A stretch of 18,768 nt of DNA, from positions 1 through 18,768 of the forward strand of contig CANBQQ010000014.1 in NCBI GenBank assembly GCA_947371715.1, written 5' to 3'. The stretch is from Flavipsychrobacter stenotrophus (lineage in GTDB: Bacteria; Bacteroidota; Bacteroidia; Chitinophagales; Chitinophagaceae). The position numbers were made by a program, and so were the translations under genes. Below are positions 8,033 to 16,151 of the stretch, one piece after another. Each line of letters starts with the position of its first letter. Position 1 is the first letter of the stretch. Below the pieces are notes generated by a model that saw only the letters and a program-made list of their open reading frames with translations, did not search any database and was not told the origin of the DNA.

Positions 8033-10270
8033 TTAGTTAATAGTAAACACCCTAGTAGCCTTAGGTGCAGCAATTGTGCCTGCAACACGTACTTCTTTCT
8101 TTACTGGTGCCGCTGCATGAGCAGCTTTGTTGGCATGTAATACAGAAATGGTTGGTGCGATAACAAGTGCTACAATAGACATCAGCTTGATCAGGATGTT
8201 CATAGATGGTCCTGAAGTATCCTTAAATGGATCACCTACAGTATCACCCGTTACTGAAGCCTTATGTGGTTCTGATTTTTTGTAGAATATCTCACCGTTG
8301 ATCTCAACACCTTTCTCAAAAGATTTCTTAGCGTTATCCCATGCACCACCGGCGTTGTTCTGGAACATACCCATCAATACACCGCTTACTGTAGCACCTG
8401 CAAGGAATCCACCCAATACTTCAGGGCCTAAGATAAAGCCCATAAGCAATGGAGAAATAATAGCGATAGCACCTGGCAACATCATTTTCTTCAATGACGC
8501 TGTTGTAGATATAGCAACGCACTTGTCATACTCAGGCTTACCTGTACCTTCCATAATGCCCGGTATTTCGCGGAACTGGCGGCGAACCTCTTCCACCATG
8601 CTCATTGCGGCCTCACCTACAGCGCGAATAGCCAGAGACGAGAAGATAAATGGTATCATAGCACCAACAAACAAACCTGCCAATACATCGGCATGGTAGA
8701 TATTGATAGCATCATTCAATGCAAAGCCGTTCTTTTCAACCACACCTACATAAGCGGCAAACAAAGCCAGCGATGTCAATGCTGCAGAAGCGATCGCGAA
8801 TCCCTTACCTGTAGCGGCTGTAGTGTTACCCACAGCATCCAATACGTCTGTTTTTTCACGAACTTCTTTTGGCAATTCACTCATTTCAGCAATACCACCT
8901 GCATTATCGGCAATTGGTCCGAATGCGTCGATAGCCAGCTGCATAGCAGTTGTTGCCATCATACCTGCAGCAGCAATTGCCACGCCATAAAGACCGGCAC
9001 AACGGTGAGCACCATATATACCACCTGCAAGAACTAATATAGGAAGGAATGTACTTTCCATACCAACAGCAAGACCACCAATAATATTGGTAGCTGCACC
9101 GGTAGAAGATTGTTTGATGATACTTAATACAGGACGTTTGCCCATAGCCGTATAGAATTCAGTGATCATGCTCATCAACGTACCTACTGCAAGACCTACA
9201 AGTATTGCAGCGAATACACCGGTACGGGTAAATTCATGACCGCGAAGAGACATTGTTTCAGGTAAAATTCCGTTTACAAGGAAGAAGCAGGCAACTGCTG
9301 TCAATACAATTGAACCATAGTTGCCCATGTTCAATGCTCTCTGTACAGCACTGGTACTCACGCCTGCGTTGTCTGATATGCGTACAAATAAAGTAGCGAT
9401 CATAGACAAAACTATACCTACACCAGCGATCAACATTGGCAACAATACCGGTGCAAGTCCACCAAACATGTCTCCGGAAGCCGAAGAAGTTTCTCTTCCC
9501 AATACCATTGTAGCCAATACTGTAGCAACATAAGAACCAAAAAGGTCGGCACCCATACCTGCTACGTCACCTACGTTATCACCTACGTTATCGGCAATAG
9601 TTGCAGGATTGCGCGGGTCATCTTCAGGAATACCTGCTTCTACTTTACCTACGAGGTCAGCTCCTACGTCGGCAGCTTTTGTATAGATACCACCACCTAC
9701 GCGGGCAAATAATGCGATACTTTCAGCACCCAGTGAAAAGCCGGTAAGTACTTCAATAACACGCTCCATTTCTGAGCTGTCTACAGCTGCTGATGGTGCG
9801 AAATACATTTTAAGGATAATGAACAAGCCACCCAAGCCCAGTACTGCAAGACCCGCAACGCCCAGTCCCATAACAGAACCACCGCCAAATGATACGGCAA
9901 GTGCTTTGCTAAGGCTTGTACGTGCTGCATGAGCTGTACGAACGTTTGCTTTGGTAGCTATACGCATACCTATAAAACCAGCAAGTGCACTAAAGAATGC
10001 ACCTACTATAAATGCAATAGCAATGATCCAACTGGAATTAGGGCTGCTGTAACCCATAAATGCAAGTAAAATAGCTGCTATAATTACAAAGTAGCTCATT
10101 ATTTTATATTCAGCTTTCAGAAATGCCATTGCACCTTCGGCAATATAAGTGGCTATTTCCGTCATGCGGGCATTGCCTGATTCCTGCTTGGTCACCCAGG
10201 CACCCTTAATAAATGTGTACAACAATGCCAGGATACCAAATCCCGGTACGAGGTAAAATAATGGCGTCAT
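8033..10270 (-). CDS. hppA: Membrane-integral, K+-dependent-type ion-pumping pyrophosphatase
   Basis: The enzyme hydrolyses cytoplasmic pyrophosphate and pumps H+ and/or Na+ across the inner membrane. I set the start at ATG 10270: the frame extends another 49 codons upstream, but family members begin like MTPLFYLVPGFGILALLYTF. The 745-residue product has the usual array of about 16 membrane helices and the invariant substrate-binding stretches, including YTKAADVGADLVGKVE and EDDPRNPATIADNVGDN. At GNTTAATGKG the residue equivalent to position 460 of characterised enzymes is Ala (485 here) with Gly at 488. K+-independent enzymes have Lys and Thr there, so a K+-dependent enzyme is expected. Such enzymes in Bacteroidota include Na+ and Na+/H+ pumps, but ion choice cannot be decided by eye. 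The C-terminus carries an Ala/Lys-rich extension of about 35 residues. It is transcribed alone, with a terminator directly behind it. Confidence 0.95.
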   Translation of the reverse strand: MTPLFYLVPGFGILALLYTFIKGAWVTKQESGNARMTEIATYIAEGAMAFLKAEYKIMSYFVIIAAILLAFMGYSSPNSSWIIAIAFIVGAFFSALAGFIGMRIATKANVRTAHAARTSLSKALAVSFGGGSVMGLGVAGLAVLGLGGLFIILKMYFAPSAAVDSSEMERVIEVLTGFSLGAESIALFARVGGGIYTKAADVGADLVGKVEAGIPEDDPRNPATIADNVGDNVGDVAGMGADLFGSYVATVLATMVLGRETSSASGDMFGGLAPVLLPMLIAGVGIVLSMIATLFVRISDNAGVSTSAVQRALNMGNYGSIVLTAVACFFLVNGILPETMSLRGHEFTRTGVFAAILVGLAVGTLMSMITEFYTAMGKRPVLSIIKQSSTGAATNIIGGLAVGMESTFLPILVLAGGIYGAHRCAGLYGVAIAAAGMMATTAMQLAIDAFGPIADNAGGIAEMSELPKEVREKTDVLDAVGNTTAATGKGFAIASAALTSLALFAAYVGVVEKNGFALNDAINIYHADVLAGLFVGAMIPFIFSSLAIRAVGEAAMSMVEEVRRQFREIPGIMEGTGKPEYDKCVAISTTASLKKMMLPGAIAIISPLLMGFILGPEVLGGFLAGATVSGVLMGMFQNNAGGAWDNAKKSFEKGVEINGEIFYKKSEPHKASVTGDTVGDPFKDTSGPSMNILIKLMSIVALVIAPTISVLHANKAAHAAAPVKKEVRVAGTIAAPKATRVFTIN

Positions 10271-10302
10271 ATTGAAAATCTTGTTAAAAAAATGTGAAGT
10301 GA

Positions 10303-10310
10303 CAAATATA
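10303..10310 (-). promoter_or_regulatory. Possible -7 box of the hppA promoter
   Basis: TATATTTG on the minus strand fits the Bacteroidota TAnnTTTG -7 consensus exactly and lies 33 bp upstream of the chosen hppA ATG, giving a leader of about 25 bases. No good TTTG partner at 17-20 bp was found. A promoter here would also place the upstream 49 codons outside the message, agreeing with the start at 10270. Confidence 0.4.
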
Positions 10311-10475
10311 ATGGTTTGATTTGAAAAAAAAATAGCACCGATATAAAACAATGTTACCAATGTTAATAATTCATGTAAAACCTGTAAATCAATGTATATC
10401 GGAAGTTTAAGCGCCATCGCTTATGGAGCTCAAATAAAAAGTTAGGTTTTGATTGAGTATCTTGCCGATAATTAC

Positions 10476-10482
10476 GGAGAGG
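10476..10482 (+). promoter_or_regulatory. Shine-Dalgarno-like site that fixes the sanA start
   Basis: GGAGAGG lies three bases before the ATG at 10486. Purine-rich ribosome sites are rare in this window, and this one supports the ATG over the in-frame TTG at 10453. The spacing is slightly short. Confidence 0.45.
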
Positions 10483-10485
10483 TCT

Positions 10486-11124
10486 ATGTCGTTTAAGAAG
10501 TGGCGGAATATTTTAGTTGTGTTTTTTCTACTTGTGCTAACAATAGTTGGTGTGGCTAATTATTTGGTTATTAGTGACACTCGTGACCAGATCTATCAAG
10601 ATATCGGTCGCATACCCAAGAACAAGGTTGGGCTTTTGCTGGGCACGGCAAAGTTTATGGACAAAGCAAAGAATCTTATCAACCCATACTATCAAAACCG
10701 TATTGAGGCCGCGGTAGCTTTATATATGGCCGGGAAAGTGGATTACATTATAGTAAGTGGCGACAATAGCACACAATATTATAACGAGCCACTCCTTATG
10801 AAGAATGATCTGATAGCCAAAGGAGTGCCTGAGTCGCGTATTTTTTTCGACTATGCGGGACTCAGAACTTTAGATAGCATTCTAAGATGCCGGGATATTT
10901 TTGGCCAGACAAGCTTTACCGTTATATCTCAAAAATTCCATAATGAAAGGGCCATTTACATTGCCAACAGGAAAAATGTAACTGCAGTAGGGTATTGTGC
11001 TGCTGATGGCGATGATAATGTTACAGTTTTTATTCGTGAAAAAATGGCTCGTGTGAAAATGATGATAGACCTGCTGCTCAACAAGCAAGCTAAGTATTAT
11101 GGGGATAAGGTAGAGATAAAATAG
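10486..11124 (+). CDS. SanA/YdcF-like (DUF218) membrane-anchored protein
   Basis: The product (212 residues from ATG 10486) has one N-terminal membrane helix (residues about 7-29, ILVVFFLLVLTIVGVANYLV) and a soluble DUF218 domain. Family features are the early beta-strand and loop KVGLLLGTAK (47-56), YIIVSGDN (87-94), the helix around EPLLMKNDLIAKGVPESRI, and TVISQKFHNERA (145-156). E. coli SanA (239 residues) is linked to envelope barrier function and vancomycin resistance at high temperature. Its biochemical activity is still unclear, so the role here is by family only. The in-frame TTG 33 bp upstream is the less likely start. It is transcribed divergently from hppA and ends four bases from the convergent nucleotidyltransferase gene. 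Confidence 0.82.
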   Translation: MSFKKWRNILVVFFLLVLTIVGVANYLVISDTRDQIYQDIGRIPKNKVGLLLGTAKFMDKAKNLINPYYQNRIEAAVALYMAGKVDYIIVSGDNSTQYYNEPLLMKNDLIAKGVPESRIFFDYAGLRTLDSILRCRDIFGQTSFTVISQKFHNERAIYIANRKNVTAVGYCAADGDDNVTVFIREKMARVKMMIDLLLNKQAKYYGDKVEIK

Positions 11125-11128
11125 AGTG

Positions 11129-11845
11129 CTATCTGAATAGTAGTTCTGCTTTTACTATACTCTCCGGTTTTCCTACATCGATAAACGTATCTCCGGTGTG
11201 GTCAAACCCTTTTACCACATGCTGTTTTGCAACGTGTAGGTAGAGGTCGATAAGTGAAAATTTACCATTAAATGGTGCATCATTCCATATAGCAGGAGAC
11301 ACTACTTGTATTCCACTAAATGCAAATGGTGCAGTATTTTCTAAAGAACGCGCTGATTTTTGTTCATGGGTTGCATTGTTCTGCCATCCGCACAATGTCA
11401 TTTCGTAATCAAAAAGAAGCTGACGCGATGAATCCCGCCTCATTACAGCCAGGGTAGCCAATGAATCCACCTTGCTATGTGCCTCAATTAATTTGCTAAG
11501 GTCAAGGTTTGTTAGTACGTCCACATTCATTACTACAAATGGCTCATCCGCATTGAAGAACCAAGAAGCTTTTTTCATGCCACCTCCGGTTTCCAGTACT
11601 TCCTCCCGTTCGTCGGATACAGTTATATTACTACCGAAACCGTTATTTTTAGCCACAGTATCTTCTATCATTTCAGCAAAATGATGAACGTTGATAATTA
11701 CATCATTGATACCGGATTTTTGTAAATAATTGATGTTATGCTCCAATAGGGTTTTATTTCCCACCATTGCCAGCGCCTTGGGCGCGTTATTGGTAAAAGG
11801 CTTCAAACGTGTGCCTAACCCGGCAGCAAACAACATAGCTTTCAT
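11129..11845 (-). CDS. Sugar-1-phosphate nucleotidyltransferase, MurU-like
   Basis: This 238-residue protein has the nucleotidyltransferase fold: LFAAGLGTRLKPFT at residues 5-18, PKAL with the substrate-binding Lys23, and the metal-binding Asp109 in NVDVLTNLD. EVLETGGGMKKA (82-93) is the usual middle motif, and DTFIDVGKPESI lies near the end. The short length without a C-terminal beta-helix matches MurU, the N-acetylmuramate-1-phosphate uridylyltransferase of the anhydro-MurNAc recycling pathway. The kinase AmgK that normally provides its substrate is not in this window, so glucose-1-phosphate or mannose-1-phosphate cannot be excluded as substrate. The gene is tail to tail with the SanA-like gene (4 bp gap) and divergent from the small membrane-protein gene. 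Confidence 0.82.
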   Translation of the reverse strand: MKAMLFAAGLGTRLKPFTNNAPKALAMVGNKTLLEHNINYLQKSGINDVIINVHHFAEMIEDTVAKNNGFGSNITVSDEREEVLETGGGMKKASWFFNADEPFVVMNVDVLTNLDLSKLIEAHSKVDSLATLAVMRRDSSRQLLFDYEMTLCGWQNNATHEQKSARSLENTAPFAFSGIQVVSPAIWNDAPFNGKFSLIDLYLHVAKQHVVKGFDHTGDTFIDVGKPESIVKAELLFR

Positions 11846-11878
11846 GCTGTAAATTTATGGATATCAGTACAAAATCAT

Positions 11879-11908
11879 TTTGCGGATTTGTTTTTTTATA
11901 TACTTTAG
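11879..11908 (+). promoter_or_regulatory. Candidate promoter for the unknown membrane protein gene
   Basis: TTTG (11879-11882) is followed after 18 bases by TACTTTAG (11901-11908), one mismatch from TAnnTTTG. The predicted transcript would start after the in-frame ATG at 11857, supporting the ATG at 11929 as the true start. Confidence 0.45.
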
Positions 11909-11928
11909 CCCAAAATATACCTACCCCA

Positions 11929-12375
11929 ATGCCCAGGAAAACTAAACCAAAGAGCACTTTTGATAAGTTGCTTGCTTTCAAAATTGTGGACCCGTCTCTG
12001 CAGACATTGCTATTGATGTATTATTTCTATGTACTTGATGAGCATGATAATTCATTCAGAACGGTATTTTTTGGGCTATTAGCACTGCAAGTGATAAGTT
12101 TCCTTGTGAATTATTTTCTTGATTTTTATAAGAAGAGAAGTGTGGAGCGTTGGATATTTGCGGTTGTTGCATTACTATGGTGGGGACTTTACTATTATTT
12201 TAAGAACAACGTAAAGGATGTAGCGGTTACTGACATAGATCTACAGATGTTCGCAAAGACCGGCATTCATGATTTTTACATTATGTTGGTGGGATTGGTA
12301 ATAGCGGCCTGGTATTTCTCTATTTGTTTCAGAGAAGTTGCCAGCGTGACCAAGAAACAGCAAAGAAACGGGTAA
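11929..12375 (+). CDS. Small multi-pass membrane protein of unknown function
   Basis: I do not recognise this family. From ATG 11929 the product has 148 residues: a basic start (MPRKTKPKSTFDK), a weak hydrophobic stretch (LQTLLLMYYFYVL), then three clear membrane helices (TVFFGLLALQVISFLVNYF; WIFAVVALLWWGLYYYF; FYIMLVGLVIAAWYFSICF). The tail is basic. An in-frame ATG at 11857 would add 24 residues but lies 11 bp from the divergent nucleotidyltransferase start and upstream of the candidate promoter, so it is less likely. Aromatic residues are abundant, as usual for membrane interfaces. The following dedA gene is 106 bp away. No catalytic motif is visible. Confidence 0.7.
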   Translation: MPRKTKPKSTFDKLLAFKIVDPSLQTLLLMYYFYVLDEHDNSFRTVFFGLLALQVISFLVNYFLDFYKKRSVERWIFAVVALLWWGLYYYFKNNVKDVAVTDIDLQMFAKTGIHDFYIMLVGLVIAAWYFSICFREVASVTKKQQRNG

Positions 12376-12481
12376 TACTGCATCCTGATTGTTTTTTTGC
12401 AGATCACTTTGACACGTTGTTCAAACTCAGTTTCCTGTTGTTCGGCTTTTTTTTATATTTTCACGGCAACTTACAAACAGT

Positions 12482-13132
12482 ATGCATCAATTAATTGAAA
12501 TTTACAGGGAACTGATCAAGCCGGAATGGATCATGGCACATGGTGGCCTGTATGTGGTCATGTTTATTATCTTCGCTGAAACCGGCCTTTTCGTCGGCTT
12601 CTTTCTTCCGGGCGATTCATTGTTATTTGTTACAGGCGTTATCATAGCTAATTCTCTTACTAAGTTTGGTAATGTATACATCGACCTGCTTTATTGGGTT
12701 AGTCTCATCACATTTGCGGGTGTTGTAGGGAATATTATTGGTTATTGGTACGGAAGTAAGTTTGGGCACATTCTTATGAAGCGGCCTGATAGTATGCTTT
12801 TCAAGAAAAAATACATTCACCAGGCTCATGATTTTTATGAGAAAAAGGGTGGAATGGCCATATTCTTCGCTCGCTTTTTACCTATCGTTCGCACTTTCGC
12901 GCCTATTGTAGGTGGCATGGTGGATATGAACTACAAAAAATTTGTTTACTATAACATTCTTGGCTGTCTGGCATGGGTGATCAGCATGATCATGGCCGGT
13001 TTCCTTTTGGGCAATATAACCTGGGTACAGAAGAACCTTGAGGTTATTGTTATTGGTCTGGTTATAGTAACTACCGGGCCGGTATTGTTTAAGATGTTCT
13101 TCGGTAAGAAGAAGCCTGCTACAGAAGCATAA
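12482..13132 (+). CDS. DedA-family (SNARE-associated/VTT domain) membrane protein
   Basis: The 216-residue protein carries the hallmarks of the DedA family. FAETGLFVGFFLPGDSLLF (residues 31-49) is the first re-entrant segment with conserved Glu33 and Asp45. GNIIGYWYGSKFG (83-95) follows, and FFARFLPIVRTFAPIVGG (128-145) holds the conserved Arg131 and Arg137. The final two hydrophobic helices end in a basic tail. DedA proteins support membrane potential and envelope integrity; some members recycle undecaprenyl phosphate or move other phospholipids. Which job this one does cannot be read from sequence. The ATG is the first codon of the frame. The stop codon lies inside a 9-bp tandem repeat that forms part of the 45-bp spacer to the MFS gene, with which it probably shares a transcript. 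Confidence 0.92.
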   Translation: MHQLIEIYRELIKPEWIMAHGGLYVVMFIIFAETGLFVGFFLPGDSLLFVTGVIIANSLTKFGNVYIDLLYWVSLITFAGVVGNIIGYWYGSKFGHILMKRPDSMLFKKKYIHQAHDFYEKKGGMAIFFARFLPIVRTFAPIVGGMVDMNYKKFVYYNILGCLAWVISMIMAGFLLGNITWVQKNLEVIVIGLVIVTTGPVLFKMFFGKKKPATEA

Positions 13133-13154
13133 GAACCATAAGAACCATAAGAAC
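13128..13154. repeat. Three perfect 9-bp tandem repeats across the dedA stop codon
   Basis: CATAAGAAC occurs three times in direct succession, followed by a degraded fourth unit (CACAAAGTC). The dedA TAA stop is bases 3-5 of the first copy. Copy-number change would not alter the DedA protein, because the stop is in the first unit, but would change the dedA-to-MFS spacing in 9-bp steps. Confidence 0.9.
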
Positions 13155-13177
13155 CACAAAGTCCTACACGCACACTC

Positions 13178-14407
13178 ATGAATCAAAGCAAGTCAATCGG
13201 TTTACTAAGTATCCCCGTTTTAGTGGCGGCATTAGGCTATTTTGTTGATATCTATGACCTGCTTTTATTTGGAATGGTGCGTAACACCAGCTTGTTGAGT
13301 CTGGGGTTAACGGGTGATAAAGCCGTAAATACCGGACTTGAAATAATGAGTGTACAGATGTATGGCCTGTTATTAGGTGGCATATTCTGGGGGATTTTAG
13401 GTGATAAGAAGGGCAGGCTAAGTGTGTTATTTGGTTCTATTCTTCTCTATTCAGCGGCTAACATTGCCAATGGGTTTGTACAGACCATACAACAATACCA
13501 GATCTGCAGGTTTATTGCAGGCATAGGTTTGGCTGGTGAGTTGGGTGCAGGTATTACATTGGTAAGTGAGCTCATATCTAAAGAGAAAAGAGGGATAGCA
13601 ACATCCTTGGTAGCGGGTATCGGACTTACCGGTGCGGTGGCTGCATACTTCATATCACAGTTATTCGACTGGAGAGTCTGTTTTTACATCGGCGGAGGTC
13701 TGGGTCTGGCGTTGCTTGCATTACGTGTCAGCGTTTTTGAATCGGGGATGTATACACAGGTGCAGAAGAGCAATGTAAGAAAGGGCGACTTTTTTATGTT
13801 CTTTACGAAGAAAAAGCGTGCAAAAAAGTACATTCTAAGCGTGCTTATCGGCTTACCTACCTGGTATGTGATCGGGCTGCTGATTCAGGTTTCAGACAAG
13901 TTTGGTAAAGAGTTCAATATCAGCGAAGCTATCATTCCGGGTAAGGCTGTTATGTATGCATATGTGGCTATTTCCATTGCTGATGTATTGATAGGGCTGG
14001 TGAGCCATGTGCTGAAAAGCAGGAAGAAAGCACTATACATATTTTACGCCATTACCATTGTCAGTATTGTATTGTACTTCAGGCAGCAGAATGGTACTGC
14101 CGGCAACATGTACATGATATGTGCTCTTATGGGATTTGGTACAGGTTTTTGGGCTTTATTTGTTACTATGGCGGCAGAGCATTTTGGTACTAACCTGCGC
14201 GCTACCGCAGCAACTACAGTGCCTAATATGGTGCGCGGCTCATTGCCTATTATCGTATTCCTGTTTACTGCGCTGCAAAAGAGATGGGGATTCAGTTTTA
14301 TAGATGCCGGTGCTATAACAGGTGTTATTGTTATGACCATCAGTACCATAGCGGTGTTTATGACTGAAGAGACCTTTGGTAAGGATCTCGATTTTACTGA
14401 AAGCTGA
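13178..14407 (+). CDS. Major facilitator superfamily transporter
   Basis: A 409-residue protein with about 12 hydrophobic helices. The first helix contains GYFVDIYDLLLFG, with acidic residues Asp24 and Asp27 as in the metabolite:H+ symporter and related sugar/acid porters. The loop between helices 2 and 3 has the MFS motif A variant GDKKGR (75-80). RFIAGIGLAGELGAGITLVSE (111-131) matches the helix 4 to 5 region with the conserved Arg, Gly and Glu. ERKAKK-type basic residues (KKKRAKK near 210) form the central cytoplasmic loop. Substrate is unknown; a dicarboxylate or aromatic acid is possible but not supported. ATG at 13178 is the first usable start. It follows dedA by 45 bp and precedes the DUF2851 gene by 32 bp, so the three are likely co-transcribed. 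Confidence 0.88.
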   Translation: MNQSKSIGLLSIPVLVAALGYFVDIYDLLLFGMVRNTSLLSLGLTGDKAVNTGLEIMSVQMYGLLLGGIFWGILGDKKGRLSVLFGSILLYSAANIANGFVQTIQQYQICRFIAGIGLAGELGAGITLVSELISKEKRGIATSLVAGIGLTGAVAAYFISQLFDWRVCFYIGGGLGLALLALRVSVFESGMYTQVQKSNVRKGDFFMFFTKKKRAKKYILSVLIGLPTWYVIGLLIQVSDKFGKEFNISEAIIPGKAVMYAYVAISIADVLIGLVSHVLKSRKKALYIFYAITIVSIVLYFRQQNGTAGNMYMICALMGFGTGFWALFVTMAAEHFGTNLRATAATTVPNMVRGSLPIIVFLFTALQKRWGFSFIDAGAITGVIVMTISTIAVFMTEETFGKDLDFTES

Positions 14408-14439
14408 TCCATTTCTTATTGCCTTGAAAACCTTGACAC

Positions 14440-15711
14440 ATGACAGAAGCTTTATTTCAGTTCATCTGGCAACACTCTCTATACCAGGTTACTGACCTTA
14501 CAACCACCGATGGCGAATCGCTGACCATCATTCATCCCGGTAAACTTAATAAAGATGCCGGCCCCGATTTTCTGGAGGCACGCATAAAAATTGGTAAGAC
14601 CATTCTTGTTGGTAATGTAGAACTGCACCTTAAAAGCAGTGACTGGCTTAAGCATGGCCATCAGCATAATGCTGCCTACCATAACCTGGCGCTGCATGTA
14701 GTGTATGACAATGATGTTGATGGTGTGGCCGTTAATACTCCGGTATTGGTGCTGGACGGCAAGATACCCGGCTATGTGATGCGCCACTATGAAGGTTTGA
14801 TGGACATTCGTAATAAGCTCCCTTGTGCCGGTCAACATGATAAAGTAAGATCAATAACCAAAGAAGGATGGTTGACCAGGCTGCTGGCGGAGCGCTGGGA
14901 ACATAAGCTGGGCGAATGGAATGTGATGCTGGAAAACTCGGCAGAAGACTGGCGTAACCTGCTCTACTGGCGGATGGCTGCCAATTTTGGCTTTAAGACC
15001 AATGCCACGCCATTCCTGCTATTGGCTCAGTCCATACCATTGAATGTATTGGGCAGGCACCGGGAAAATCTGCAACAGATAGAGGCCTTGTTATTTGGTC
15101 AGGCGGGTATGCTCAATACCGCGTTTATGGACGACTATCCTGAAAAACTACAGGACGAATATAACTACCTGAGAAAGAAGTATAAGTTGTCACCTATATC
15201 GGCTCACCTCTGGAAATTCTTAAGGATGCGCCCTGCCAATTTTCCAACTGTAAGAATTGCGCAGTTTGCCATGTTGATACATAAGTCGGAACACTTGTTT
15301 TCGCGGATCATAGAAACGCATTCAATAAAAGAAGTGGAACCATTGCTGGATGTAACTGCCAGTGATTATTGGAGTGATCACTTCAGGTTTGATGAAGTGC
15401 ACACCGGCCCCGGCACTAAAACATTGGGTAAGTCATCTATCCAGAATATCATCATCAACACGATAGCGCCTATACAGTTCTTATATGCATCGAGGCAGGG
15501 GGCTGAGTCGCTGAGAGAGCGGGCGCTGAACCTGCTGGAAGCTGTGCCTGCCGAAAAGAACAACATAACCACACTATGGGCCGAAAATGGCTGGGAGGCT
15601 GAAAATGCAGCCCAAAGCCAGGCACTGATACAGTTGTACAATAATTATTGCACCAACCGTCGGTGCCTGGAATGTACTGTGGGCCTGAACATTATCAGGC
15701 AGGCCACGTAA
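14440..15711 (+). CDS. DUF2851 family protein, function unknown
   Basis: The 423-residue product matches the DUF2851 pattern found mainly in Bacteroidota: IHPGKLNKDAGPDFLEARIKI (31-51), then LVGNVELHLKSSDWLKHGH (56-74), AYHNLALHVVYDND (79-92), and a C-terminal cysteine group NYCTNRRCLECTVG with Cys404, 409 and 412. A further Cys129 could complete a four-Cys metal site. The arrangement of Asp43, Glu61 and Lys65 on predicted neighbouring beta-strands resembles the active site of PD-(D/E)XK nucleases, which is my inference. No signal peptide or membrane helix is seen, so it should be cytoplasmic. It is the last gene of the dedA-MFS run, and its end overlaps the convergent OsmC gene by 17 bp. Confidence 0.85.
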   Translation: MTEALFQFIWQHSLYQVTDLTTTDGESLTIIHPGKLNKDAGPDFLEARIKIGKTILVGNVELHLKSSDWLKHGHQHNAAYHNLALHVVYDNDVDGVAVNTPVLVLDGKIPGYVMRHYEGLMDIRNKLPCAGQHDKVRSITKEGWLTRLLAERWEHKLGEWNVMLENSAEDWRNLLYWRMAANFGFKTNATPFLLLAQSIPLNVLGRHRENLQQIEALLFGQAGMLNTAFMDDYPEKLQDEYNYLRKKYKLSPISAHLWKFLRMRPANFPTVRIAQFAMLIHKSEHLFSRIIETHSIKEVEPLLDVTASDYWSDHFRFDEVHTGPGTKTLGKSSIQNIIINTIAPIQFLYASRQGAESLRERALNLLEAVPAEKNNITTLWAENGWEAENAAQSQALIQLYNNYCTNRRCLECTVGLNIIRQAT

Positions 15712-16105
15712 TATTCAAAGTTTTTTTGCAGTCGGGGTGCAGGCTTTCCATTATAGGGCAGTTGATGGCGGCTGTTTCCAGTATCTTCTTTTCCTTGTCT
15801 GTAAATGGACTACTCTGAGGGAAACGCATGTCTATCTTTACTTCGCCTACCTTCCTTGGGTTGGCTACCATTATCTTTTCCACATCACATTCCATACCGT
15901 CGATATTGATATTGTGGGTAAGACACGCAATGCCCATAGTGGTAACCATGCACGATGCCAGTGCTGTAGCCAGCAGATCGGTAGGGGAGAAGCGCTCACC
16001 TTTACCGTGGTTATCTACCGGTGCGTCGGTTTCTATGGTGCTGCCCGAACGCAAATGGGTACAGGTAGTGCGGAGGTCGCCGGTGTATGTTACTTTAGAG
16101 GTCAT
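15695..16105 (-). CDS. OsmC/Ohr-family peroxide-reducing protein
   Basis: I chose ATG 16105 because the longer frame starts with TTG at 16150 and the family begins near MTSKVTYTGDLRT. The 136-residue protein has the OsmC fold markers: FSPTDLLATALASCMVTTMG (39-58) with the peroxidatic-type Cys52, and NCPIMESLHP (115-124) with the resolving-type Cys116. Members reduce organic hydroperoxides in the cytoplasm using this Cys pair. The exact subgroup (OsmC, YhfA-like) and substrate are uncertain. The last 17 bases overlap the end of the DUF2851 gene on the other strand. A TTTG-N17-TAATTTTA promoter lies directly upstream. Confidence 0.9.
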   Translation of the reverse strand: MTSKVTYTGDLRTTCTHLRSGSTIETDAPVDNHGKGERFSPTDLLATALASCMVTTMGIACLTHNINIDGMECDVEKIMVANPRKVGEVKIDMRFPQSSPFTDKEKKILETAAINCPIMESLHPDCKKTLNITWPA

Positions 16106-16122
16106 GGCCTGATTTTTTTTGT

Positions 16123-16151
16123 TAAAATTACTGATACATTGTTGATTCAAA
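16123..16151 (-). promoter_or_regulatory. Candidate promoter of the OsmC-family gene
   Basis: On the minus strand TTTG (16151-16148) is followed after 17 bases by TAATTTTA (16130-16123), one mismatch from TAnnTTTG. It lies 18 bp before the ATG at 16105. The spacing fits the Bacteroidota consensus, making this one of the best promoter matches in the window. Confidence 0.5.

Noticed and set aside
10271..10417. 49-residue N-terminal extension of the pyrophosphatase
   Set aside because: The extension is not typical of the family, it contains a TATATTTG promoter-like box, and MTPLFYLVPGFG fits the usual start.
12376..12481. Promoter of dedA from TATATTTT at 12454-12461
   Set aside because: The only TTG nearby leaves a 13-bp spacer, shorter than the usual 17-23, so the match is not convincing.
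12878..13186. Minus-strand frames with repeated Leu-Trp-Phe or Gly-Ser-Tyr units
   Set aside because: The repeats are translations of the 9-bp tandem repeat, and the frames lie opposite the end of dedA with no start signal or family match.
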